DNA of 64,000 nt from Calothrix sp. PCC 7507. GTDB taxonomy: Bacteria > Cyanobacteriota > Cyanobacteriia > Cyanobacteriales > Nostocaceae. The stretch spans positions 682,001 through 746,000 of the forward strand of contig NC_019682.1 in assembly GCF_000316575.1 (NCBI RefSeq). Reading direction: 5' to 3'. The notes beneath the pieces were generated by a model. That model worked only from the letters and a program-made list of their open reading frames with translations, ran no database searches and was not told where the DNA came from. The first letter of the stretch is position 1. Each line of letters begins with the position of its first letter. Positions 35,109 through 42,239 of the stretch are shown here, in pieces. Both the position numbers and the translations under genes were made by a program.

Positions 35109-35136
35109 CTACGGTAACTTGGTCGAATAACTGTAG
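35109..35136. promoter_or_regulatory. 28-bp dyad, candidate operator (copy 1)
   Basis: CTACGGTAA, ten bases, then ATAACTGTAG form an imperfect dyad between the divergent LLM monooxygenase and flavin reductase genes. The reverse strand upstream of the tauD-like gene (41788-41815) has the same 28-base layout with 20 identical positions. Confidence 0.5.
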
Positions 35137-35261
35137 TATACTTGCTGAGTAAAAACATCCCATAGATAGTAGGAAAAAGCAATAGCAGTTGTTAATCTTA
35201 AGCAGAAACTGCTTGAATCAGCCTTGGGAGATTAAATTTTAATTTTGTCAGGAAAATTTAC

Positions 35262-35885
35262 ATGATTATTGATCCTGCCCAAATTGACCCACGAAACACT
35301 TATCAATTACTCATCGGTTCCATTGTTCCCCGACCGATCGCTTGGGTATCAACCATTGCCAGTGATGGGACACCAAACGTTGCACCATTTAGCTTCTTTA
35401 TGGGTGTTACAGGCAATCCCCCGACTCTAGCCATTTCCAGTGGCTCTCGGCGTGGGACTAAAAAGGATACTTTGGTGAATGTGGAAAAATCGGGAGAACT
35501 GGTAGTCAATATAGTTTCCGAAGAATTGGGGAACGAAATGAATCTCACTAGTGGTGAATTCCCTCCAGATGTGGATGAGTTCCAGGTAGCGGGACTAACC
35601 CCCATACCCTCACAACGAGTGCGTGCGCCACGAGTGGCTGAGTCGCCAATTAATATTGAGTGTGTGCTGAAACAGGTAATTTATATTGGTAATGAGGGAA
35701 GCGAATCGGGATTAATTATTGCTGAGGCTGTGCTATGGCATGTCCGCGACGATTTGCTGACACCGCAAAACACCATTGATGTCAGCAAACTACATGCGAT
35801 CGGTCGTCTATCGGGAAACTGGTATACCCGCACCCAAGATTTATTTGAAATTACCCGTCCTGCTTCCCAGCCTCCGAAAATTTGA
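35262..35885 (+). CDS. Flavin reductase family protein
   Basis: A 207-residue flavin reductase-like (FMN-binding split-barrel) protein. The N-terminus PRNTYQLLIGSIVPRPIAWV, then SDGTPNVAPFSFF and PPTLAISSG, are the family's flavin-binding blocks. It likely supplies reduced FMN, or acts as an FMN-binding partner, for the LLM monooxygenases transcribed away from it. ATG 35262 is the first start after the divergent spacer; AGGAAA lies eight bases upstream. The amidase gene follows after 37 bases on the same strand. Confidence 0.88.
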   Translation: MIIDPAQIDPRNTYQLLIGSIVPRPIAWVSTIASDGTPNVAPFSFFMGVTGNPPTLAISSGSRRGTKKDTLVNVEKSGELVVNIVSEELGNEMNLTSGEFPPDVDEFQVAGLTPIPSQRVRAPRVAESPINIECVLKQVIYIGNEGSESGLIIAEAVLWHVRDDLLTPQNTIDVSKLHAIGRLSGNWYTRTQDLFEITRPASQPPKI

Positions 35886-35922
35886 GGCTTTAGGGAGAAA
35901 AACCAGTTATTCCCCATTTTTT

Positions 35923-37356
35923 ATGACTACTACTCGTCTACCAGAATCAGCAGCTGAGATTACCAATCTTTCTGCAAGTGAACTTGTATCACTATATCAA
36001 CAGCGATCGCTCTCTCCTGTAGAAGTAACAAAGGTTGCTTTAGAGAGAATTTCTACGTATAATCACTTAGTTAATGCTTTTGCGCTTGTTGATGAAGAAT
36101 CATCCTTAGCAGCAGCTCGTGCATCTGAAGCTCGTTGGCTGCAGGGTAAGCCGTTGGGTATTGTTGATGGCATCCCGACTACGGTCAAGGATTTGCTGTT
36201 AACTAAAGGCTGGCCGACTCTGCGCGGTAGCAAAGCCATTACGCCCAATCAATCTTGGTCAGAAGATGCGCCAGCCGTGGCGCGATTGCGAGAACAGGGG
36301 GCGGTATTTATTGGTAAAACCACAACATCTGAATTTGGATGGAAAGGTGTCACCGAGTCTCCCTTAACTGGAATTACACGCAATCCTTGGAATCTGGATC
36401 TCACAGCAGGGGGAAGTAGTGGCGGCGCGGCGGTGGCAGCGGCTTTGGGTATGGGTACATTCCACCTCGCTACTGATGGTGGGGGATCGTCGAGATTGCC
36501 GGCAGGATTTACAGGTGTCTTTGGTTTTAAGCCTAGTTTTGGGAGGATTGCCGGTTATCCCTCAGCCCACACTGGCACATTGTTTCATGTTGGGGTTTTG
36601 GTTCGCAATGTAACTGATGCAGCACTGATGCTAAATGCGATCGCTCATCCTGATCCTCGTGATTGGTATGCGTTACCTGATGATCAGGAGGATTATGTAG
36701 GGGAGCTAAATCGCGGTGTGGCTGGATTACGAATTGCTTACAGCCCTAATTTAGGATATGCCGAGGTGGAACCGGAGATAGCAGCATTGGTGAAAACCGC
36801 AGTCAATGTGTTGGCACAGCAAGGAGCCATTATCGAGGAAGTTGATCCCGGTTTTGAGAATCCCTACAAAATCTTCCGGACTTTTTGGGTAACGGGAGCC
36901 GCCAAACTACTGCGTTCATTTAGCCCAGAGCAAAAAGCTTTAGTTGAAGAAGGCTTGCGAGCTAATGCTCAAGAAGGCGATCGCATTAGCCTTGCAGAAT
37001 ATCTCAGTGCCAACGATGCGAGGGAAGACCTTGGTCGATACATGCAACATTTTCACCAAACTTACGATTTGCTGATTACTCCCACCTTGCCTGTAACAGC
37101 TTTTCCAGTCGGCCAAACCTCACCTCAGTCATCTCTCTACCCTCAAGGGCTGAACTGGTCTCCTTTCACTTATCCTTTTAACCTCACTCAACAACCAGCC
37201 GCATCAGTACCTTGTGGCTTTACTCAAAATGGTTTGCCTGTAGGAATGCAAATTGTGAGTGCAAAATATAGAGATATATTGGTGTTGCGTGCCGCTAAAA
37301 CCTACGAAAATTTCCAGCCTTTTAGAACACCAGAGCAGTTTTTATCAGATAATTGA
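35923..37356 (+). CDS. Amidase signature family hydrolase
   Basis: A 477-residue amidase. The Ser-cisSer-Lys triad region is visible: Lys in IVDGIPTTVKDLL, the glycine/serine motif DLTAGGSSGGAAVAAALG, and the nucleophile block TDGGGSSRLPAGFTGVFGFK. The usual isoleucine-type residue before the nucleophile Ser is replaced by GGGSSR, within the normal family range. It hydrolyses an amide, but the substrate is unknown. An upstream in-frame extension to 35776 overlaps the reductase gene and is not conserved, so I start at ATG 35923. The nearest purine-rich site, AGGGAG, is ~25 bases away. It forms a pair with the flavin reductase gene. Confidence 0.9.
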   Translation: MTTTRLPESAAEITNLSASELVSLYQQRSLSPVEVTKVALERISTYNHLVNAFALVDEESSLAAARASEARWLQGKPLGIVDGIPTTVKDLLLTKGWPTLRGSKAITPNQSWSEDAPAVARLREQGAVFIGKTTTSEFGWKGVTESPLTGITRNPWNLDLTAGGSSGGAAVAAALGMGTFHLATDGGGSSRLPAGFTGVFGFKPSFGRIAGYPSAHTGTLFHVGVLVRNVTDAALMLNAIAHPDPRDWYALPDDQEDYVGELNRGVAGLRIAYSPNLGYAEVEPEIAALVKTAVNVLAQQGAIIEEVDPGFENPYKIFRTFWVTGAAKLLRSFSPEQKALVEEGLRANAQEGDRISLAEYLSANDAREDLGRYMQHFHQTYDLLITPTLPVTAFPVGQTSPQSSLYPQGLNWSPFTYPFNLTQQPAASVPCGFTQNGLPVGMQIVSAKYRDILVLRAAKTYENFQPFRTPEQFLSDN

Positions 37357-37372
37357 TTCCCCCTAGCTCACA

Positions 37373-37485
37373 CTAGTAGTCTGTCAGGGTTGAAATGAGG
37401 GACTGTAGTGTGAGCGTCTCGCTCACGCGGGCTTTTCGGCCCGCACTACCAAAAACCCCTCAAAACAAAATTGACAAACCACTAG
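37373..37485. mobile_element. 113-bp MITE-like element, family B copy 2
   Basis: This is the exact reverse complement of 28798-28910 over all 113 bases. It lies 16 bases after the amidase stop. Its internal hairpins, GTGAGCG...CGCTCAC and GCGGGC...GCCCGC, could act as a transcript end. Confidence 0.92.
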
Positions 37486-37570
37486 TTGTGAACTTGAGGG
37501 GGATATGTAATATCTGTCGTCAGCTATGCGACATTTGATTGCATCCCACCCTGAAGATGAAAACTCTGAT

Positions 37571-37636
37571 AGGGGAGCCACTGCTTTAGGCGGGTTCTTC
37601 GACTTATAGCAAGGGCGGGCATCTTGCCCGCCCTGA
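37571..37636. repeat. GC-rich dispersed repeat
   Basis: The stretch starting GGGGAGCCACTGCTTTAGGC resembles part of the interior of the 200-bp element at 20501. It ends in a hairpin, GGGCGGGC and GCCCGCCC around ATCTT. Confidence 0.6.
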
Positions 37637-37723
37637 GTATGCAAATTAAAAGTGTATTAGCCTATTCTTTTTTGAAATTGGTTTTACCTTATTTTCAAAA
37701 CGAATTTTAAATTAACTGCGCTA

Positions 37724-38251
37724 CTATTCTTTAGAAGCTGTTAGCCCCAACTGGACACGTGAGTAACGGAAATAAACCCTGAGCAAACGTAACCAACGCA
37801 TCCAAACTAGTGATGGTTGCTCAAAGAAAGTGAAAATATCACCAAAACCCTGGTTAGTTTTTTGATGATGCAGCCAATGTCTCTCAGGAGTGGTGATAAA
37901 TAGAATTTGACACAAAAAAGTCACAAACTTTGGAGTTTGCCAATCCAAAACACTGACGTGTCTCCACCATACATGAAACTGACCCAAGAGCAATCCAGCG
38001 ATCACGCCAATTGGTGAGAAAGACCACAGAACTACTCCCATCAGCACATAAGGCAAAGCACCAAGGATACCATCTAAAAGAACCTGGGCATTGAAGGTCA
38101 AAATAGCGTAGTGGCGGAAGTCTTTCTTCCAGGAGTGGTGTGTTTTCAGGTGGAGGCTACCAAAAACATGCTCGGGTACGTGATAAACGAAGGTAGATAG
38201 GAAATCGCCAAAAAATAGTAATAGCCAAGCAACAGCGATAGCCTCAAGCAT
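37724..38251 (-). CDS. Fatty acid hydroxylase/sterol desaturase-like membrane protein
   Basis: A 175-residue membrane protein with the histidine clusters of a di-iron hydroxylase: HVPEH, HLKTHH followed by DFRH, HVWWRH, and ERHWLHHQ. Hydrophobic helices lie between them, and the N-terminus (AWLLLFFGDFLSTFVYHV) is a membrane segment. These enzymes hydroxylate or desaturate lipids or carotenoid-like substrates with O2. The protein is shorter than most family members, and its substrate cannot be inferred. It stands alone, after the MITE and repeat region downstream of the amidase. ATG 38251 has GAGG-like bases (TTGAGGAG) just upstream. Confidence 0.75.
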   Translation of the reverse strand: MLEAIAVAWLLLFFGDFLSTFVYHVPEHVFGSLHLKTHHSWKKDFRHYAILTFNAQVLLDGILGALPYVLMGVVLWSFSPIGVIAGLLLGQFHVWWRHVSVLDWQTPKFVTFLCQILFITTPERHWLHHQKTNQGFGDIFTFFEQPSLVWMRWLRLLRVYFRYSRVQLGLTASKE

Positions 38252-39014
38252 TTGTACTCCTCAAGTTTAGTAAGAAAACTCCACAGAAAAAATGCAAATC
38301 TCATGGTGTGTGCGTGGACGCGACGATGGACACTTGTTACCCGTTGGAAAGGTATTTCGCCGATAACGGGATGGCAGTCACCTGGGTTGGGTTAACCTCT
38401 CCGTTGGCACAGCGTCTGCGATAGCAGGAAAAAATATGATCTACAATTTTGCAGATCAGACTTCTTTGTGCAGTGCTGACTCACCACGGCACAGGTTTGG
38501 CAACGCGCTGCCTCGCCAACCCTCCGAAGTATTGTAAGAAGAAAGCCTCCCGCCATAATCTTTCCACAACGTAGTGTCCTCCAGTTTTCGCATCAAAGCA
38601 CCTTGTGGATTTACGCTCCACTTTATTATGCTCAGAATCTATGTAATTCTAGGAAGTTGCAATTTCATGAATCCATGTCCTAAACGCATTGAACAGCAAC
38701 TTGTAAGAGCCTCCAACGTGAATTTTGGCTCTGGGTTGATGGAATTGATACATCTAAACCCCAATTGGATATTGTATTTTGCCATAGTAACCTCACAATC
38801 TTCTGACTAAGGCTTACGGTATTAGCAAAGGTTGAGTTAAAACTGGTACAAATTTAGGTTAAGATTCTCTTTAAAATTTATCAGCTAACTGGAGCAAATG
38901 CGCGCCAAATTTGCAGAACTCAGGCACAAGATGCAAATTTTTATGATTATATCGATAAAATTCGGGGCATCTGGTAACTTTGCAGATGACCCAATGCGGA
39001 TTTAATTTTTGAGT
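38252..39014. other. 760-bp non-coding region rich in decayed repeats
   Basis: No convincing gene is present. The interval 38300-38570 is more GC-rich and contains phrases typical of dispersed cyanobacterial repeats (CCGTTGGCACAGCGTCTGCG and GCGCTGCCTCGCCAACCC). A 78-codon plus ORF at 38574 lacks a ribosome-binding site and protein-like composition. Confidence 0.5.
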
Positions 39015-39470
39015 TCAACTCGGCGGAACTCGGTTGGTGGATTGGGGACTTTCTCGTGAGCGCAGGGAAGAAGAGTCGGTGTATTGTTTACGCAGCTTTT
39101 CTAGAGTTTCATATATATTGGTGCGATTTTCGGGAGTGGCGATCGCTCTTACAGATTTTTCGAGTTCAATTGCTTGGGTTTCAATCTCTTGATATTCTTC
39201 GCGGCGGGCTTTACGGAATAGTTCGATGATTTCCTGATCGGCTAATCCCTCAAAAAGCTCTACTCGCATCACCAACGCCTCACCTTTCGCCTGTTGAACT
39301 TCCTGAGCCAACCACTGGAAAGATTCAACACACTCATCGCAAGCAGGCAATACGTGAATACTACCTTTCAGTGAAATAGCTCCCAATCGCCGCAACCGTC
39401 GCCACAACGTGACACGAGGACTAGAAGAGGATTTAGAAGGTAGCGAGTAAGAAAAAACTATCCAACTCAA
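39015..39470 (-). CDS. ChrB N-terminal domain-like protein
   Basis: A 151-residue protein resembling the N-terminal part of ChrB, the chromate-resistance regulator. The pattern IVFSYSLPSKSSSSPRVTLW, RRLRRLGAISLKGSIHVLPA then FQWLAQEVQQAKGEALVMRV fits. The rest is helical (RKARREEYQEIETQAIELEK). In chromate operons ChrB sits with the transporter ChrA, but no chrA is in this window, so the role here is open. The start is a TTG at 39470, with GAGGTG seven bases upstream; no ATG is available. It diverges from the iron oxygenase gene. Confidence 0.65.
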   Translation of the reverse strand: MSWIVFSYSLPSKSSSSPRVTLWRRLRRLGAISLKGSIHVLPACDECVESFQWLAQEVQQAKGEALVMRVELFEGLADQEIIELFRKARREEYQEIETQAIELEKSVRAIATPENRTNIYETLEKLRKQYTDSSSLRSRESPQSTNRVPPS

Positions 39471-39633
39471 ATTTTGACACCTCGATTTAAAGTTAAAAAT
39501 AATAGATGAGGAAGAGTATGGAGTAAAAGAGGAGGAGAATAATTAATATTTTTGAAAGACAGCGGTTTTCTTTCTTAGTGAGGTACAGTTTTAAATCGCA
39601 AATCCTGTAGGGGTGGGGTTTCCCCGCCCTCTG

Positions 39634-39664
39634 TTGTATTGCATCCGACCGAGAACCGCTATAT
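39634..39664. repeat. 31-bp dispersed repeat, copy 2
   Basis: Matches 28744-28774 at all but two positions (TTGTATTGCATCCGACCGAG start). It lies about 50 bases upstream of the iron oxygenase start. Confidence 0.75.
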
Positions 39665-39711
39665 GCAGTCTAGTTCATAGTTAGATGACTCACAAAGAGG
39701 AGAAGCCTAGC

Positions 39712-40731
39712 ATGATAACCTTAGAAGTGGCGGTAGAAGGATTTTCGCAAGTTCCAATTATTGATATTCAGCCACTGGTTTTTGGTAAAGGCGATCGTTC
39801 TGTAGTAGCAGATCAAATTGCTCAGGCGTGCCGTGAATGGGGATTCTTTTATATTATCGGACATGGCGTAGATGAAGAGTTGCAGCAACGGCTAGAACAA
39901 CTCAGTCGAGGGTTTTTTGCTCAAGATTTAGAGACAAAACTCGCAATCCGCATGGCTTTAGGTGGTAAAGCTTGGCGGGGATATTTTCCTGTTGGAGGTG
40001 AACTGACATCAGGTAAGCCTGACTTAAAGGAGGGTATTTATTTTGGTGCTGAGTTGGGAGAGGATCACCCCCTTGTGAAAGCTGACACACCGATGCATGG
40101 TGTTAACCTCTTCCCAGCCAATATTCCCCTGTTCCGCGAGACAGTGCTGGAATATATGGAGGCGATGACAAACTTGGGACACACTCTCATCGCTGGTATT
40201 GCTCTCAGCCTGGGTTTAGAAGAATCTTACTTTGCTGATCGTTACACTTCGGAGCCGCTGACGCTGTTTCGCATCTTTAATTATCCTCCTGATTTATCAC
40301 ACTTAGATGATCAACCCAGATGGGGTGTTGGTGAACACACTGATTATGGTGTTTTAACTATTCTCAAACAAGATGACTTAGGCGGGTTGCAAGTGAAATC
40401 CAAGTCAGGCTGGGTTGCTGCGCCACCGGTTCCTGGTTCGTTTGTGTGTAATATCGGCGATATGCTCGATCGCATGACGGGAGGATTATATAAATCTACA
40501 CCTCATCGTGTGCAGAATTTTTCAGGAAAAAATCGTCTTTCGTTTCCGTTCTTTTTTGATCCCAATTTTGATGTTGAGGTGAAACCAATTGAACTGGATG
40601 CAGTGGTGAATGACGATAGCAAAGAACGCTGGGATGGGGCTAGCGTTCATGATTTTCGTGGAACCTATGGCGATTATGTTTTGGGTAAGGTGTCTAAAGT
40701 GTTCCCAGAGTTGCGACGTGCAGTTTTGTAG
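39712..40731 (+). CDS. 2-oxoglutarate/Fe(II) oxygenase, isopenicillin N synthase type
   Basis: A 339-residue non-haem iron oxygenase of the IPNS/plant-dioxygenase fold. The N-terminal DIOX_N block (VPIIDIQPLVF, ACREWGFFYIIGHGVDEEL) and the metal ligands H209-x-D211 (GEHTDYG) and H265 (STPHRV) are present, with the 2-oxoglutarate motif R275-L-S277. The substrate is not known. ATG 39712 has GAGGAG about nine bases upstream; an ATG at 39685 is in frame but has no such site. It is convergent with the TauD-like gene, with a 61-base gap, within a group of oxygenases. Confidence 0.85.
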   Translation: MITLEVAVEGFSQVPIIDIQPLVFGKGDRSVVADQIAQACREWGFFYIIGHGVDEELQQRLEQLSRGFFAQDLETKLAIRMALGGKAWRGYFPVGGELTSGKPDLKEGIYFGAELGEDHPLVKADTPMHGVNLFPANIPLFRETVLEYMEAMTNLGHTLIAGIALSLGLEESYFADRYTSEPLTLFRIFNYPPDLSHLDDQPRWGVGEHTDYGVLTILKQDDLGGLQVKSKSGWVAAPPVPGSFVCNIGDMLDRMTGGLYKSTPHRVQNFSGKNRLSFPFFFDPNFDVEVKPIELDAVVNDDSKERWDGASVHDFRGTYGDYVLGKVSKVFPELRRAVL

Positions 40732-40792
40732 AAACTAAGTTGGTAAACTGGGCTAAGGAATATCTCTGTAGCCCTGTCTACCATTCTGTAGC

Positions 40793-41761
40793 TTAAGAAA
40801 GCACTGGTTGTGCTTCTAACTTCTCGGCTTTTTTCTTCAAGACGGTTGGTAATTGGCTGGTTAAGGGTTCACCTTCAACCACTTGCGAGCGGAAACCATC
40901 GGGACCGACTGGAACATCACCGGTGATGGTGGTGCGATAGAGTACACGCTCAACTTCTATATGATCTAGATCCTGCGGAGCTAAATGTGCGGTGGCGCGG
41001 TTGTCCCAGAAGGCGATATCACCGTTGTTCCAGCGGAAACGGGTGGTGTAGGCGGGCTTGGTAATTTGGTTAAAGAACAACTCAAGTAATAAGTCGCTCT
41101 CTTGTGGTGACACGTCAAGAATGTGGGAGACGAAGCCAGGGTTAACGAACAATGCACGTTCGCCTGTTTCTGGATGAACGCGGACTACTGGGTGAATCGA
41201 TACCTGGGGATTTGCAGCGATGCGTTGCACGAGCTTGCTGCTGCTGGGGAGCCGTAGACGAGCATTAAAGCGATGTTCGGCTTTTAATGTGTCTGCTAAT
41301 GCTCGTAAGGGTGCTGACAGGCCTTCATAGGCTGCGACTAGATTAGTCCACTGGGTGTCACCACCGAAACTGGGGACGTTAACAGCACGCAAAATTGACC
41401 CTGCAGGGGGGTTGACAACTGCTGTCACATCGGTGTGCCAACGGTTCTCGTAGCTGGAACGGCGCAAACCATTGCGGCGCTCGTAGCGGCTGCGGTCAAT
41501 TGGTAGGATTTCTGAGAAGCCTTCAATCGGCTCATCTTCGTGGGGATGGGCGTAGGTGACTTCACCAAAACGAGATGTGAATGCAATCTGTGCGACGTGA
41601 TCGATATTCTGATTACGAAAGAACACGACTTTCCACTTTAACAATGCTTTACGAATTTCAGCGATCGCATCGTCGTGCAGAGGACGCGAAAGGTCTACAC
41701 CACTGATTTCTGCACCTGTGAAACCAGCTACCTGTTTGACTTCTATGTGCTTGTAGCCCAT
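40793..41761 (-). CDS. TauD/TfdA family 2-oxoglutarate dioxygenase
   Basis: A 322-residue TauD-family enzyme, which typically oxidises taurine or alkyl sulfonates/sulfates to release sulfite or sulfate. Metal ligands are H109-x-D111 (RWHTDVT) and H259 (DNRATAHLAP), and the 2-oxoglutarate anchor is R276 (RVLYRTT). Their spacing is close to that of E. coli TauD. The upstream region holds the 28-bp dyad shared with the LLM/flavin-reductase spacer, linking it to organosulfur use. Whether taurine, a sulfate ester or another compound is the substrate cannot be read. No sulfonate ABC transporter is adjacent. Confidence 0.87.
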   Translation of the reverse strand: MGYKHIEVKQVAGFTGAEISGVDLSRPLHDDAIAEIRKALLKWKVVFFRNQNIDHVAQIAFTSRFGEVTYAHPHEDEPIEGFSEILPIDRSRYERRNGLRRSSYENRWHTDVTAVVNPPAGSILRAVNVPSFGGDTQWTNLVAAYEGLSAPLRALADTLKAEHRFNARLRLPSSSKLVQRIAANPQVSIHPVVRVHPETGERALFVNPGFVSHILDVSPQESDLLLELFFNQITKPAYTTRFRWNNGDIAFWDNRATAHLAPQDLDHIEVERVLYRTTITGDVPVGPDGFRSQVVEGEPLTSQLPTVLKKKAEKLEAQPVLS

Positions 41762-41787
41762 GTGACTTCTCCAGAGTTTTATTTATT

Positions 41788-41815
41788 CTACATTAACTTG
41801 ATAGATTTACCGTAG
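41788..41815. promoter_or_regulatory. 28-bp dyad, candidate operator (copy 2)
   Basis: On the minus strand this reads CTACGGTAA, ten bases, then TTAATGTAG, 26 bases before the tauD-like ATG. It aligns without gaps to 35109-35136, with nine identical bases at one end and five at the other. A second CTGTAG lies nearby at 41828-41833. Confidence 0.5.
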
Positions 41816-41937
41816 AATAAAATCACTGTAGTTAAATGCTACGTGAATAAGTAGATCACAAGCTTTTCTGGAAAGTGCGATCGCCCTGGTTTTAGAGGTT
41901 GGGAATAATCGATCGCCAGATTTCGTTGACATTTTAA

Positions 41938-41953
41938 TAGTACAAGTGTACTA
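41938..41953. promoter_or_regulatory. 16-bp perfect dyad
   Basis: TAGTACA and TGTACTA flank AG. It is an operator-like palindrome about 180 bases upstream of the tauD-like gene and 290 before the VWA gene. Which gene it serves, if any, is unclear. Confidence 0.4.
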
Positions 41954-42194
41954 TATAGTTATCAGTATTGGTTGAGTATGCGACGCAAATTTTCTAGGGA
42001 TATCCCAAATTTGTAGTGATTGAACGCCCCTAGGATTCACTGCGTGAATTCAATTATCCCTGCAAAAACTTGTACTTTTTTCGTCAATTTTAACATTGAA
42101 TTGGCATAAATTTCATGACCATTTTTTGTGGATTTAGCATCATTTTTCTCTAACTGGTAAGCATATCAACCAGTAGAAAAAAGACATCCATAAT

Positions 42195-42223
42195 TTGACA
42201 TGTTAATGAGTCATTAATGTAAT
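42195..42223 (+). promoter_or_regulatory. Promoter-like hexamers with internal palindrome
   Basis: TTGACA (42195-42200) and TGTAAT (42218-42223) are 17 bases apart, the ideal spacing. Between them is a perfect 15-bp palindrome, TTAATGAGTCATTAA (42203-42217), a typical repressor position. The expected start of transcription would fall at ~42230, inside the ribosome-binding site, leaving an unusually short leader. Confidence 0.45.
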
Positions 42224-42239
42224 TAGAGAAGGTGTAAAT

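Larger units (their letters stand above)
41762..42194. other. Divergent regulatory region of tauD-like and VWA genes
   Basis: About 430 bases with no gene. It contains the 28-bp dyad near the tauD-like start and a 16-bp dyad further out; both are listed separately. Confidence 0.6.

Noticed and set aside
35776-35922. N-terminal extension of the amidase from ATG 35776
   Set aside because: It lies inside the flavin reductase gene in another frame and encodes no conserved sequence; ATG 35923 begins the usual amidase N-terminus.
37571-37636. tRNA-like hairpin region
   Set aside because: There is a GC-rich stem, but no cloverleaf or T-loop sequence; it matches the dispersed repeat family.
38574-38810. 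78-codon plus-strand ORF
   Set aside because: No ribosome-binding site or protein-like pattern, and it lies in a decayed-repeat region.
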